From Cellulomonas taurus (lineage in GTDB: Bacteria > Actinomycetota > Actinomycetes > Actinomycetales > Cellulomonadaceae), in NCBI RefSeq assembly GCF_012931845.1, contig NZ_CP051884.1, positions 124,001 through 188,000 of the forward strand: 64,000 bases of DNA. Direction: 5' to 3'. This document shows positions 1 through 9,203 of this stretch, one piece after another. Position 1 is the stretch's first letter. Every line of letters begins with the position of its first letter. A program made the translations under genes and the position numbers. Below the pieces are notes generated by a model. It worked only from the letters and a program-made list of their open reading frames with translations, searched no databases and had not been told where the DNA came from.

Positions 1-1
1 G

Positions 2-3000
2 GAGCAGACCTCACCCTCCTTCTTCACCCGCAAGCGCCTCACCAGTGTGAAGACCCGCGTGCTGGTCGGCTCGGCCTACCAGGACATCGACGCCTGGAAC
101 CTGCGGCACACATTCCCGGACACCGGCGACCGCACCAACTCCGCGCTCTGGTTGGACGGGATCACGCACCAAGGGCTGGTGGGCTCCACCATCACGCTGC
201 CGGAGGTCACCTTCCGCGGTGAGCAGATGGCCAACCGGGTCGACACCCTGGGCGACGCCGGACCGCCGATGAACCGTTACCGGGTGACGGCGATCAGCTC
301 CGAGGCCGGCGCCACCACGACGATCAACTACTCCGCGCCGGACTGCACCTCCGGTGACCTGCCTGCGGCTGCCGACAGCAACACCCGGCGTTGTTTCCCG
401 GTGTCCTGGCAGCCGGAGGGCACGGGCCCGGAGATCCAGGAGTACTTCCACAAGTACGTGGTCGACACCGTGGTCGAGAACCCGAACGACGAGGTGAGCG
501 CGGCGGTCGAGACCGCGTACCGCTACCTCGGCGACCCTGCGTGGCACTACGACGACAGCCCGTTCACCTCGGCCGCGCACCGCACCTGGAGCGAGTTCCG
601 GGGCTACGCGGCGGTCGACGTCATCACCGGATCGGCCATGCAGCAGCGGTCCCAGGTGCGGACCCGGTACTTCCGCGGGATGGACGGTGACCGACTCGCC
701 TCCGGCGGCACCCGTCAGGTCGCGGTGGACGGCATCACGGACACCGAGCGCCTGAACGGCTTCGCCCGGGAGGAGATCACCTACAACGGCCTCGACGGGC
801 CGGAGATCGGCGGGACCGTCACCACCCCGTGGATCTCGGCCGCCACCGCGACCGGTGCCGACGGGACCCGGGCCGCCTTCCTGCGCCCAGCCACCGTCGA
901 GGAGCGCACCGTCGCCCCGTCGTTGCCCGGCGGGGTCCGCACGACCCGGACCGTCACCAGCTACGAGACCGCGTACGGCCTGCCCACCCAGATCGACGAC
1001 CAGGGCGACATCAGCACGGCCGCCGACGACCGGTGCATCCGGACCGAGTACGCCCAGAACCCGAGCGTCGGCATCGTCTCCACCGCGAAGCGGGTCGAGA
1101 CGGTGTCGGTGAACTGCGCGACCGCACCCACCCGGCCACGTGACGTGATCTCCGACGAGCGCACCTTCTACGACGGAGGCGCCTTCGGAACCGCCCCGAC
1201 CCGTGGCCTGCCCACCACCGCCCAGGTCGTCTCCGGGTTCTCCGGCACCACGCCGACCTACGTCACCACCAGCACCACGAGCTACGACGCCCTCGGCCGC
1301 CCGACCGTCGCGACCGACGCGATGGGACGCGCCTCCACCACCGCCTACACCGGCACCGGCGGCGTGGTCACCGGCACCACGGTCACCGCCCCCGACCCGG
1401 ACGGGAGCGGCCCGATCGCCGCCGGTGTCACCACCGCGGTGCTCAACCCGGCCTGGGGGTCGATGGTCAAGACGACCGACCCGAACGGCAAGGTCACCTC
1501 GGCCACCTTCGACGCCCTCGGCCGGACCACCGCGGTGTGGAACCCGGGCCGTGCGCAGGGCAGCGCCAGTGCGCACACGCTCTACGAGTACACGATCTCG
1601 AAGACGGCACCCAACACGGTCACCACCAAGACCCTCGCCGCCGACGAGACCTACCTGACCAGCGTCGCCCTGTTCGACGGCATGCTCCGGCCCCGCCAGA
1701 CGCAGTCGCCGTCGGCCGCCCGGGACACCCCGGGCCGGATCATCACCGACACCTTCTACGACAGCCGCGGCAGCGTGGCCTGGTCCAACGGGTCGTGGTT
1801 CGCCAACGGTGCCGTGAGCACCACCCTGGTGGTCCCGACCACCGCCGTGCCCAGCCGGACCCGGTACCTCTACGACGGCGCGGGCCGCGGCACCGTCACC
1901 ATCACCGACGTCGGTGAGCAGGAGCGCTGGCGGACCACCACCAGCTACGGCGGCGACCGGGTCACCGTCGATCCGCCGCAGGGAGGCACGGCGCAGACCA
2001 CCATCACCGACGCCCGCGGCAACACCACCGAACTGCGCCAGTACCTCGGGGGACACCCCACCGGCGACTTCCGCACCGTCAGCTACGGCTACGACCCCGC
2101 CGGGAACCTCACCTCGGTCAAGGACTCGGCGGGCAACACGTGGTCGTACACCTACGACCTGCGCGGGCGGCAGCTCACCGCCACCGACCCGGACAAGGGC
2201 GCGACCACCACCACCTACGACGAGGCAGGACTGATCCGCACCACCACGGACGCGCGCGGCGTCACCCTGTACACCGTCCGCGACCAGCTCGGCCGTCAGA
2301 CCGAACTCCGGGACGGCAGCGCCACCGGTGCCCTCCGGGCCAAGTGGACCTACGACACCCTGCTCAAGGGTCAGCTCACCTCCTCCACCCGGTACAGCGG
2401 CAGCAACGCCTACGTCACCGCGGTCACCGGTTACGACGAGGCAGGTCGCCCGCTCGGGGCCTCGGTCACCGTGCCGGCAGCCGAGGGCGCACTCGCCGGG
2501 ACCTACACCACCGGCTACACCTACACCGCCGACGGCCAGGTCAAGGCGACCAAGCTCCCCTCCGCGGGCGGACTGGGTGCCGAGACCGTCACCACCCGCT
2601 TCGACGGACTGTCCCGCCCGGAATGGATGTCCGGTGGGCTCGGCTGGGGTGTCTACGTCGCCGACGCCACGTACGACGTCTACGGCGAACCGCTGCGCTA
2701 CGACCTCGGCAACACCTACGCGTTCTTCCTCAACTACTCCTACGAGGAGGGCACGCGTCGACTCCAGAAGACCTGGGTCGAGCGTGAGGGCGTCGGCGGT
2801 CTCGACATGGACCTCACCTACACCTACGACGCGGCGGGCAACCCGACCTCCATCGTGGACCGCCCCACCGGCAAGCCCGTCGACGCCCAGTGCTTCGGCT
2901 ACGACGGCCTGCGGCAGCTGACCTCGGCCTGGACCCCGGCCAACGCCAACTGCACCAGCCCCAAGGCGGCGACGGCACTCGGCGGACCGGCACCGTACTG

Positions 3001-4627
3001 GACCGACTACACCCTCGACGCCTCCGGCAACCGGTCCAGCGAGACCACCCACACCACCGCCGGTGACACCACCCGCACCTACGCCTATCCGGCCACCGGG
3101 GCCGCCCGCCCGCACGCGGTGTCGACCGTCAAGCAGACCGGTGCCGCAGGCGCCGCCACCAGCTCCTACGCCTACGACGCAGCGGGCAACACCACCACCC
3201 GCAACGTCGCCGGCAAGACCGGTCAGACCCTCAAGTGGGACGCCGAGGGTCGCCTCGAATCGATCACCCAAGGCACCAGCACCACCACGCAGGCGCTATA
3301 CACCGCCGACGGCGACCGGCTGATCCGGCGCGAGAACGGTGTTGTCACCCTCTACCTGCCCGGTGGCCAGGAGCTCGCCCTCACCACCGCCACCAAGGTG
3401 GTCAAGGCGACCCGCTACTACGGCTTCAACGGCCAGCAGGTCGCGATGCGCACCGGCGTCTCCGGCGCCACCGTCAGCTCGCTGATCTCCGACCCGCACC
3501 AGACCGCCACCATGGCGATCGCCAACACCACCAAGGCCATCACCCAGCGCCGCACCGACCCCTACGGGAACGCCCGCGGCGCGGCCACCGCCTGGCCCGG
3601 TGACCACGGCTTCATGAACAAGGTGCAGGACGCCAGCGGCCTCACCCAGGTCGGCGCCCGCTACTACGACGCCCTGATCGGCCGTTTCATCTCCGTCGAC
3701 CCGGTGTTCGACCAGAGCGCGCCGCAGTCGTGGGGGTCGTACTCGTACGCGGACAACAACCCGGTCGCCTACTGGGACCCGACCGGTATGTGGTCGTGGA
3801 AGAACGCCTGGAACAAGGTCAAGCGCACCGCCAGCTCGGCCGCCCATGGGGTGAACCGGTTCGTCCACAAGTACCAGGCGGAGATCGTCGGAGCGGTGGT
3901 CGGCGGCGTCGTCACCTTCGGATGTCTCGCTGCCACCGCGGGGACGGGATCGGTCGGCTGCGCAGCACTCGGGGGCGCCGCAGGCGGCGCTGCCACAAAC
4001 CTCTGGCGCTCGAAGGTCCAGAAGACCCAACCGTTCTCCTGGCGGTCACTGGTCAGGGACACGGTCGTCGGTGGTGTCGTCGGGGCGGTGGCCGGACCGG
4101 TGTCCGGTGCGGCTCGAACGGTGACCTCCGCGGTGGTCAGCAGAGTCGCTCCAACGGTGGCAGCTCGGATCGCCGCCCAGCGAGCGGCGAGCACGGTCCT
4201 CACGGGGCAGGTGAGTCGAACCGCTTTGAACGCCGGCGCCCGGACATCGATCACGAGTGCGGGAGCGGGTGGGGCGTCCCGGAGCGAGGTGTCGCAGGTC
4301 GCGCAAGGCGCGGCGCAGCGGGCCACTGGCGCAGAGTCCGCCACCGCTGGGCGCGACCTCGCGCGGCGGCTTGCCAGCGAACAGCAGATGGGCGAGGAAG
4401 GAGTCGTGATCGCTGGCCGCGGGCATCGTCGATCGATCGACGTCGCGGACCGCTTGGTAGATCGCTACGGTGGTGAAGCCAGCGACTGGATGAAGATGTC
4501 GAGCTCCTCGTATACCGGCGCGGATGGGCTGAAGCAGCAAACGCACTGGTACGAGAGCGCGGCGACGGGCGAACGTGTCGAGTTCAAGACCAAGTTGGAG
4601 TGGACCTCGAGTGCTCCCCTGCAGTGA
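2..4627 (+). CDS. RHS-repeat polymorphic toxin, 5' end outside window
   Basis: Large secreted or surface RHS/YD-repeat protein that would encase and deliver a C-terminal toxin. The frame is open to the window edge, so the GTG at 47 is only the first visible in-frame start and the true N-terminus is missing. YD-type repeats (for example near 2090, 2820 and 3170) fill the body. The block that closes the RHS core (GARYYD, GRFISVDP, YADNNPV, DPTG) lies at about 3650-3790. The remaining ~275 residues are the toxin tip: a Gly/Ala-rich hydrophobic stretch (about 3880-4000), an Ala-rich linker, and a final ~75-residue module with YGGEASDW, SSSSY, THWYE and RVEFKTK. I recognise that module as a recurrent tip on surface toxins but cannot name its activity. 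The tip carries more A/T-ending codons than the core, as expected of exchanged tips. The next gene overlaps its 3' end. Confidence 0.9.
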   Translation, partial: EQTSPSFFTRKRLTSVKTRVLVGSAYQDIDAWNLRHTFPDTGDRTNSALWLDGITHQGLVGSTITLPEVTFRGEQMANRVDTLGDAGPPMNRYRVTAISSEAGATTTINYSAPDCTSGDLPAAADSNTRRCFPVSWQPEGTGPEIQEYFHKYVVDTVVENPNDEVSAAVETAYRYLGDPAWHYDDSPFTSAAHRTWSEFRGYAAVDVITGSAMQQRSQVRTRYFRGMDGDRLASGGTRQVAVDGITDTERLNGFAREEITYNGLDGPEIGGTVTTPWISAATATGADGTRAAFLRPATVEERTVAPSLPGGVRTTRTVTSYETAYGLPTQIDDQGDISTAADDRCIRTEYAQNPSVGIVSTAKRVETVSVNCATAPTRPRDVISDERTFYDGGAFGTAPTRGLPTTAQVVSGFSGTTPTYVTTSTTSYDALGRPTVATDAMGRASTTAYTGTGGVVTGTTVTAPDPDGSGPIAAGVTTAVLNPAWGSMVKTTDPNGKVTSATFDALGRTTAVWNPGRAQGSASAHTLYEYTISKTAPNTVTTKTLAADETYLTSVALFDGMLRPRQTQSPSAARDTPGRIITDTFYDSRGSVAWSNGSWFANGAVSTTLVVPTTAVPSRTRYLYDGAGRGTVTITDVGEQERWRTTTSYGGDRVTVDPPQGGTAQTTITDARGNTTELRQYLGGHPTGDFRTVSYGYDPAGNLTSVKDSAGNTWSYTYDLRGRQLTATDPDKGATTTTYDEAGLIRTTTDARGVTLYTVRDQLGRQTELRDGSATGALRAKWTYDTLLKGQLTSSTRYSGSNAYVTAVTGYDEAGRPLGASVTVPAAEGALAGTYTTGYTYTADGQVKATKLPSAGGLGAETVTTRFDGLSRPEWMSGGLGWGVYVADATYDVYGEPLRYDLGNTYAFFLNYSYEEGTRRLQKTWVEREGVGGLDMDLTYTYDAAGNPTSIVDRPTGKPVDAQCFGYDGLRQLTSAWTPANANCTSPKAATALGGPAPYWTDYTLDASGNRSSETTHTTAGDTTRTYAYPATGAARPHAVSTVKQTGAAGAATSSYAYDAAGNTTTRNVAGKTGQTLKWDAEGRLESITQGTSTTTQALYTADGDRLIRRENGVVTLYLPGGQELALTTATKVVKATRYYGFNGQQVAMRTGVSGATVSSLISDPHQTATMAIANTTKAITQRRTDPYGNARGAATAWPGDHGFMNKVQDASGLTQVGARYYDALIGRFISVDPVFDQSAPQSWGSYSYADNNPVAYWDPTGMWSWKNAWNKVKRTASSAAHGVNRFVHKYQAEIVGAVVGGVVTFGCLAATAGTGSVGCAALGGAAGGAATNLWRSKVQKTQPFSWRSLVRDTVVGGVVGAVAGPVSGAARTVTSAVVSRVAPTVAARIAAQRAASTVLTGQVSRTALNAGARTSITSAGAGGASRSEVSQVAQGAAQRATGAESATAGRDLARRLASEQQMGEEGVVIAGRGHRRSIDVADRLVDRYGGEASDWMKMSSSSYTGADGLKQQTHWYESAATGERVEFKTKLEWTSSAPLQ

Positions 4628-5078
4628 TCTTCCGTACGAGGCAGCAGTGATGAGGGCATTGCGCTACTTCGACCTGATCGACCCGATAGCGGTGATGCGC
4701 TGGGCGGAGCTATGGGCGTCGCGCGATGAGGGCACCGGGGCTGTGATCGATCTCGCCGCCATGTCGGCGCCGCTGGCCCAGGAGGTCGACAGCGCGCTGG
4801 AGGATCTGTGCGAGCAGCTCGGCCTGCCACCGGTGTCGACAGAGGCTGCGGCGATGACCGCAGCGGTTGATGCGGCTCGAGACTTGGTGGAAGGTCGCGT
4901 GGACCCGACCGAGGCCGCACACCGGATCTGGACCATCGCGGACCTGGGGCCGATCGCAGCACCGCGATTGCGCGTCTTCATTGGTCTAGCCAGCGAGTGG
5001 GACGACAACCCCGAGTTTCGCGACTCCTACGACGCCCAGATCAGGCATGAGGCGGCGCTGCTGGCAGGCGAATCGTGA
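4611..5078 (+). CDS. Candidate immunity protein for the RHS toxin
   Basis: A 155-residue soluble, acidic, mostly helical protein with no signal peptide or membrane segment. The GTG at 4611 overlaps the end of the RHS gene by 17 bp and has GGAG about 10 nt upstream; an ATG at 4650 behind GAGG is an alternative (142 residues). Lower GC and more A/T third positions than most of the window, shared with the toxin tip just upstream. Overlap with an RHS tip on the same strand is the classic position of a cognate immunity gene, which would bind and neutralise the toxin in the cytoplasm. No family assigned with confidence, so the function rests on context. Confidence 0.7.
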   Translation: MLPCSDLPYEAAVMRALRYFDLIDPIAVMRWAELWASRDEGTGAVIDLAAMSAPLAQEVDSALEDLCEQLGLPPVSTEAAAMTAAVDAARDLVEGRVDPTEAAHRIWTIADLGPIAAPRLRVFIGLASEWDDNPEFRDSYDAQIRHEAALLAGES

Positions 5079-5088
5079 TCGTGGGTCG

Positions 5089-5706
5089 CTACCGAGTCAT
5101 TGCCACCACCGGGCACCCCACCAGGTGATCGTCCACCATCCCGCACGCCTGCATCGCCGCATACGCCGTCGTCGGCCCCACGAACCGGAACCCGGCCTTC
5201 TTCAGCTCCTTCGCCAACGCGGTCGACGCCGGGGTGACTGCCGGGACCTCGGCGAACGCCCGCGGCCGCACCCGCTCGGCCTCCGGGGTCGCGTGTGCCC
5301 AGAAGATCGCGTCCAGGCTCCCGCCCACCGCCTGCAACGCCAGCAGTGCCTGCGCATTGGCGATGGTGGCGAGGATCTTGGCCCGGTTCCGGATGATCCC
5401 CGCGTCGGCCATCAGGCGTTCGACGTCGTGCTCGTCGTATCCGGCGACCACCTCGGGGTCGAAGTCGGCGAACGCCGTCCGGAACCCGTCGCGCTTGCGC
5501 AGCACCGTGATCCAGGCGAGTCCGGACTGGAACGCCTCCAGCGACATCCGCTCGTAGAGCGCGCGGTCGCCGTGCACCGGGACGCCCCACTCCTCGTCGT
5601 GGTAGCGCTCGTACAGCGGGTCGCCGTCGCCGAAGCAGCGCGCACCGGCGGGGTGGCCGTCAGTGGTCGCGGCGGAGACGGGGTGCTGGACGGCGTCGCT
5701 GGTCAT
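5089..5706 (-). CDS. tag: DNA-3-methyladenine glycosylase I
   Basis: Base-excision repair enzyme that removes 3-methyladenine from alkylated DNA. The 205-residue product matches Tag along its length: RCFGDGDPLYERYHDEEWG near the N-terminus, SLEAFQSGLAWITVLRKR in the middle, and ALKKAGF-type, FVGPTTAYAAMQACG and DDHLVGC blocks at the end. The four zinc ligands known from E. coli Tag (Cys, His, His, Cys) are all present as C24, H36, H194 and C198, and the key Glu of the SLE block is kept. Convergent with the immunity gene, with 10 bp between the stops. It starts with ATG; no strong ribosome binding site is visible upstream. Confidence 0.95.
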   Translation of the reverse strand: MTSDAVQHPVSAATTDGHPAGARCFGDGDPLYERYHDEEWGVPVHGDRALYERMSLEAFQSGLAWITVLRKRDGFRTAFADFDPEVVAGYDEHDVERLMADAGIIRNRAKILATIANAQALLALQAVGGSLDAIFWAHATPEAERVRPRAFAEVPAVTPASTALAKELKKAGFRFVGPTTAYAAMQACGMVDDHLVGCPVVAMTR

Positions 5707-5765
5707 GGACTCAGCCTGCCCTAGGCCCCTGACATTCCATATGGTGGACAGAAGCGGTCTGTCAG

Positions 5766-5794
5766 TTGAGACGCGACCGCTCCGGGGCTACTGT
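5766..5794 (+). promoter_or_regulatory. Sigma-70-type promoter for the MHS transporter
   Basis: TTGAGA (5766-5771), 17-bp spacer, TACTGT (5789-5794), about 100 bp upstream of the transporter ATG. Just upstream lie a perfect 8-bp palindrome CCATATGG (5737-5744) and the inverted repeat GACAG/CTGTC (5747-5763), either of which could be an operator. Seen by eye; not tested. Confidence 0.6.
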
Positions 5795-5897
5795 CGCAAG
5801 CCGCGCACGACACCGTTCCACGCCGCCCCCGCGGACCCGCCCGGTAGGACCTGCGATGCCGGTGCGCGAACCGTCCACGACCCGGGAGCCGCCCCGC

Positions 5898-7274
5898 ATG
5901 TCCGCCACAGCCACCTCCGACCGTCCCGCCTCGACCCCGGTGAACTCACCCGGGCGCGTCATCGCGGCGAGCCTGGTCGGCACAACGATCGAGTTCTACG
6001 ACTTCTACGTCTACGCGACCGCCGCGGTGCTCGTCTTCCCGAAGCTGTTCTTCACCGCCGCCGACTCCAGCACGGCGCTGCTGCTGTCCTTCGCCACCTT
6101 CGGTGCGGCGATGGTCGCCCGGCCGATCGGTGCGATCTTCTTCGGTCACCTCGGCGACCGCAACGGCCGGAAGTCGACGCTGGTCGCGTCGCTGCTGACC
6201 ATGGGCGTGGCGACGTTCCTGATCGGGGTGCTGCCCACCTACGGCAGCGTCGGTCTGCTCGCGCCGATCCTGCTGCTCGTCATGCGCCTGGCGCAGGGCT
6301 TCGCGCTCGGCGGTGAGTGGTCCGGTGCGGCGCTGGTCGCCACCGAGAACGCCCCGGCGGGCAAGCGCGCCTGGTACGGCACCTTCCCGCAGGCGGGTGC
6401 GCCGATCGGCTTCATCATCGCCAACACCCTGTTCCTGATCATCAACGGGATCCTCGGCTCGGACTCGCCGGAGTTCCTGAGCTGGGGCTGGCGGATCCCG
6501 TTCCTGTTCTCCGCGGTGATGGTGATCGTGGGCCTGTGGGTCCGGCTGAAGCTGGTCGAGTCCGCGTCGTTCAAGGCCGCCGAGAAGACCGGCAAGATCA
6601 CCAAGCTGCCGCTGGGCACCACGCTGCGGCACCACTGGCGTGCGGTCATCCTCGGCACCTTCATCATGCTGGCGACCTACGTGCTGTTCTACCTGATGAC
6701 CACGTTCGCGCTGACCTACGGCACCGCGGCCACCGAGACCTCCGACGCCGGGACGCACGGCCTGGGCATCCCCTACGTGCACTTCGTCCTGATGCAGGTC
6801 ATCGGTGTGATCTTCTTCGGCATCTTCACCCTGCTGTCCGGCCCGCTCGCCGACCAGATCGGTCGCCGCAAGCTGCTGATCTGGGTGACGTCACTCATCG
6901 CGGTCTTCGGTCTGACCTTCGACGTGTTCCTGATGGTCCGCGACGACATCGCCTTCACCGGTGCGCTCGCGCAGGCGTTCCTGGTCATCGGCTTCACGTT
7001 GATGGGCGCCACCTTCGGCCCGATGGGCGCGATCCTGCCGGAGCTGTTCCCGACCAACGTCCGGTACACCGGCTCCGCGATCGCCTACAACGTCTCCTCG
7101 ATCCTCGGCGCGGCACTCGCCCCGATCATCGCGCTGGAGCTGTGGAAGATCGCCGATGGTTCCACGTGGATCGTCGGGGTGTACCTGACCGGTGCGGCGG
7201 TGCTCACGCTGATCGCGCTGGTGTTGTCGAAGGAGACCAAGGACCAGGACTACTCCCGGGTCTCGCACGACTGA
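5898..7274 (+). CDS. MFS transporter, metabolite:H+ symporter (MHS) family
   Basis: Proton-coupled importer of the ShiA/KgtP/ProP-like MHS family, likely for an organic or aromatic acid; the substrate cannot be read from sequence. 458 residues, 12 predicted membrane helices. Hallmarks: TTIEFYDFYVY in helix 1, GHLGDRNGRK in the loop after helix 2, RLAQGFALGGEWSGA, and LADQIGRRK in the second half. The ATG at 5898 is chosen because GGGAG lies 9 nt upstream; an upstream in-frame extension is Arg/Pro-rich and unlike the family. Convergent with the lipase-like gene (10 bp between stops). No catabolic genes sit beside it, so context does not identify the substrate. Confidence 0.9.
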   Translation: MSATATSDRPASTPVNSPGRVIAASLVGTTIEFYDFYVYATAAVLVFPKLFFTAADSSTALLLSFATFGAAMVARPIGAIFFGHLGDRNGRKSTLVASLLTMGVATFLIGVLPTYGSVGLLAPILLLVMRLAQGFALGGEWSGAALVATENAPAGKRAWYGTFPQAGAPIGFIIANTLFLIINGILGSDSPEFLSWGWRIPFLFSAVMVIVGLWVRLKLVESASFKAAEKTGKITKLPLGTTLRHHWRAVILGTFIMLATYVLFYLMTTFALTYGTAATETSDAGTHGLGIPYVHFVLMQVIGVIFFGIFTLLSGPLADQIGRRKLLIWVTSLIAVFGLTFDVFLMVRDDIAFTGALAQAFLVIGFTLMGATFGPMGAILPELFPTNVRYTGSAIAYNVSSILGAALAPIIALELWKIADGSTWIVGVYLTGAAVLTLIALVLSKETKDQDYSRVSHD

Positions 7275-7283
7275 GGTGGCGGG

Positions 7284-9203
7284 TCAGCTGACCATGCGGT
7301 GCAGTGAGCTCGTCACGGTGGCGGTGTCGTGCTGCACATCCCGGGAGCGGCGGGCGAGCGCGCGGACCATCGCCCCGGCGTTGCCGGACAGCTGGAAGTC
7401 GGCCTCCCCGAACGTGAGTGCCGTGCGTTCGTAGAGGTTGCGGCACATGGTCAGCGCGTCGTACACCTGCTCGATCTGCTCGTCGCCGAAGATCCACGAT
7501 TCGATCTGCGGTTGCAGCGACATCACCAGGGACGGCAACTCCTCGACAGCGCGCAGCACCGCCTGAATGCCCTCGATCCCGAGGTCGAATCCACGGGTGC
7601 AGGTCATGCGCAGCTCCTCCAGCTGGGTGAGGAACGCGCGCGCGTCGTCGGAGACCAGTGCTGCCAGACCGACGACCGCCTCCGCCTTGGTGGTCACGCC
7701 GGTGAATGTGCGGTCGATCAGCTCCAGGGCGAGCCGGATCTGCGTGAGCGGCGGCACGATGCCTCCGGCAAGCGCCGAGGAGAGACCGCCGGCGAGGAGG
7801 GTCAGCGCGGTGCTCGCCCCGTCGGTGCGCAGGGTCATCACTGTCTGCGCGATGTGCTGGCTGAACTGCTCGTCCGCGACCTGCACCGTGCCGGCCGGCC
7901 ATGCGGGCATGGTGGGTGGGAGCGGGTTCTTCAGGCCCCGGCCGGTGACCCCTGCTGCCATCGCCTGATCGACCTGGATCATCCCCACCGCGACCCTGGT
8001 GGACATCTCGATGACGGTGCGCCACTTGTCGTCCACGAGCCTCGCGTCGTCGTCGAGGGCGTCGACCTGATCCAGGAGGCCGCTGATGATGTCGTGCGAG
8101 GCGCGCAGGAAGACGTCCTGGTAGATCGACCAGGTGGCCTCCGCCGCCGCCCGACTCTGGTACCCGGCGATCACCTGCAGGCCGTCGACGATCGTGTTCA
8201 CGGCGTCCAGGACCACGGTGGCGATCGCACCCCAGAACGGCCGCAGCGGCAGCGGGACACTGATCCGTCGCAGCGCCGGACGGAGGGTGTCCACGAACTC
8301 CTGCACCTGATCCACCGCGCGGCAGGCCCGGGCATACTCTTGCGCGAACCACTCGACGATGGCTTCGTGCACCGCCCGCTCGCGCGCGGCGAGCGTCCCC
8401 GCGTACGCGTCCAGCGACAGCGCCGTCTCCCGCAGCTTCGAGCGCGCCACACACCGCACGTCCCGGCGTTCGCTCTCCAGGCCCACCGCCATCAGAATGA
8501 GAGTCTCGGTCCGGATGTCGACCGGTTCGCCGAAGGCCCCGGCGCTGACCACGGCGTCGTCGTGGAACAGGGAGAACGGCACCACCATGCTGGCGTCGTA
8601 CCCGCCCTCGACCCGCTCGCTGCCGATGTGGTTCGGACCGAAGATGTCGTTGACGTACGTCCCGTTGACGGTGCGCGTCTCGCCGATGATCCGATCGCTC
8701 AACCCACCGGCGACCACCAGCTGGTGCAGCATGTCGTTGTCGACGATGTAGTTGCGCACGTTGTCGACGTTCCTGCCCGCCACCTCCGCCGGGACCGGCG
8801 CCGGATTCACCGTGACCGCCCGGACGTTCGGGTTCTTTGCCGCCACATCCGCCGCGAGACCGCCGCCGAGGGAGTTGCCGCACACGAAGTCGACCCGTGG
8901 CTGGCTGGCGACGTAGTTCTCCGCGGCGGTGAACTGCGCGGGGGTCAGCGAGGTGATCAGCACGGCGTTGTTCTGCCAGTCGGTGCTGCCCTGCGAGCCC
9001 TGGAAGGCGACGGTGACCTCGTGGCTGGCGGTGTTCTCGAGGGTGAAGGCGTCGAGGCCGGTGACGGTGTCGTGGACGAAGTCGGTGACCTGGTATTTCA
9101 CGCCGTTGACCTTGACGATCTCCCACCGGTCGAGGACCTGGTAGGCGATCCGGCTAGCGAGGTCCATCAGATCGTCATCGGTGGTGTCACGTTGTGTGCT
9201 CAT
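7284..9203 (-). CDS. Lipase-like alpha/beta hydrolase with long helical C-terminal region
   Basis: 639 residues. The first ~200 look like a lipase: FQGSQGSTDW beta-strand region, nucleophile elbow GNSLGGG with Ser111, and Asp156 (VDNDML) and His192 (GPNHIGS) as plausible triad partners. The remaining ~440 residues are almost entirely helical, Ala/Val/Leu-rich, without recognisable domain. No signal peptide. The ATG at 9203 overlaps the TGA of the upstream lipoprotein gene (ATGA), so the two are translationally coupled. A lipase head on a long helical body beside a lipoprotein resembles phospholipase effectors of contact or type VII systems, but no WXG100 gene or secretion gene is visible. Alternatively it is an intracellular lipase. 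Molecular role moderately supported, biological role unknown. Confidence 0.65.
   Translation of the reverse strand: MSTQRDTTDDDLMDLASRIAYQVLDRWEIVKVNGVKYQVTDFVHDTVTGLDAFTLENTASHEVTVAFQGSQGSTDWQNNAVLITSLTPAQFTAAENYVASQPRVDFVCGNSLGGGLAADVAAKNPNVRAVTVNPAPVPAEVAGRNVDNVRNYIVDNDMLHQLVVAGGLSDRIIGETRTVNGTYVNDIFGPNHIGSERVEGGYDASMVVPFSLFHDDAVVSAGAFGEPVDIRTETLILMAVGLESERRDVRCVARSKLRETALSLDAYAGTLAARERAVHEAIVEWFAQEYARACRAVDQVQEFVDTLRPALRRISVPLPLRPFWGAIATVVLDAVNTIVDGLQVIAGYQSRAAAEATWSIYQDVFLRASHDIISGLLDQVDALDDDARLVDDKWRTVIEMSTRVAVGMIQVDQAMAAGVTGRGLKNPLPPTMPAWPAGTVQVADEQFSQHIAQTVMTLRTDGASTALTLLAGGLSSALAGGIVPPLTQIRLALELIDRTFTGVTTKAEAVVGLAALVSDDARAFLTQLEELRMTCTRGFDLGIEGIQAVLRAVEELPSLVMSLQPQIESWIFGDEQIEQVYDALTMCRNLYERTALTFGEADFQLSGNAGAMVRALARRSRDVQHDTATVTSSLHRMVS

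Noticed and set aside
47..49. GTG at 47 as the true start of the RHS gene
   Set aside because: The frame is open to base 2 and the upstream residues look like continuing RHS sequence, so the gene is cut by the window edge.
11..3271. 1086-codon open frame antisense to the RHS gene
   Set aside because: Gly/Arg/Val-rich shadow of a high-GC gene; no domain, no ribosome binding site, and the sense frame has clear YD repeats.
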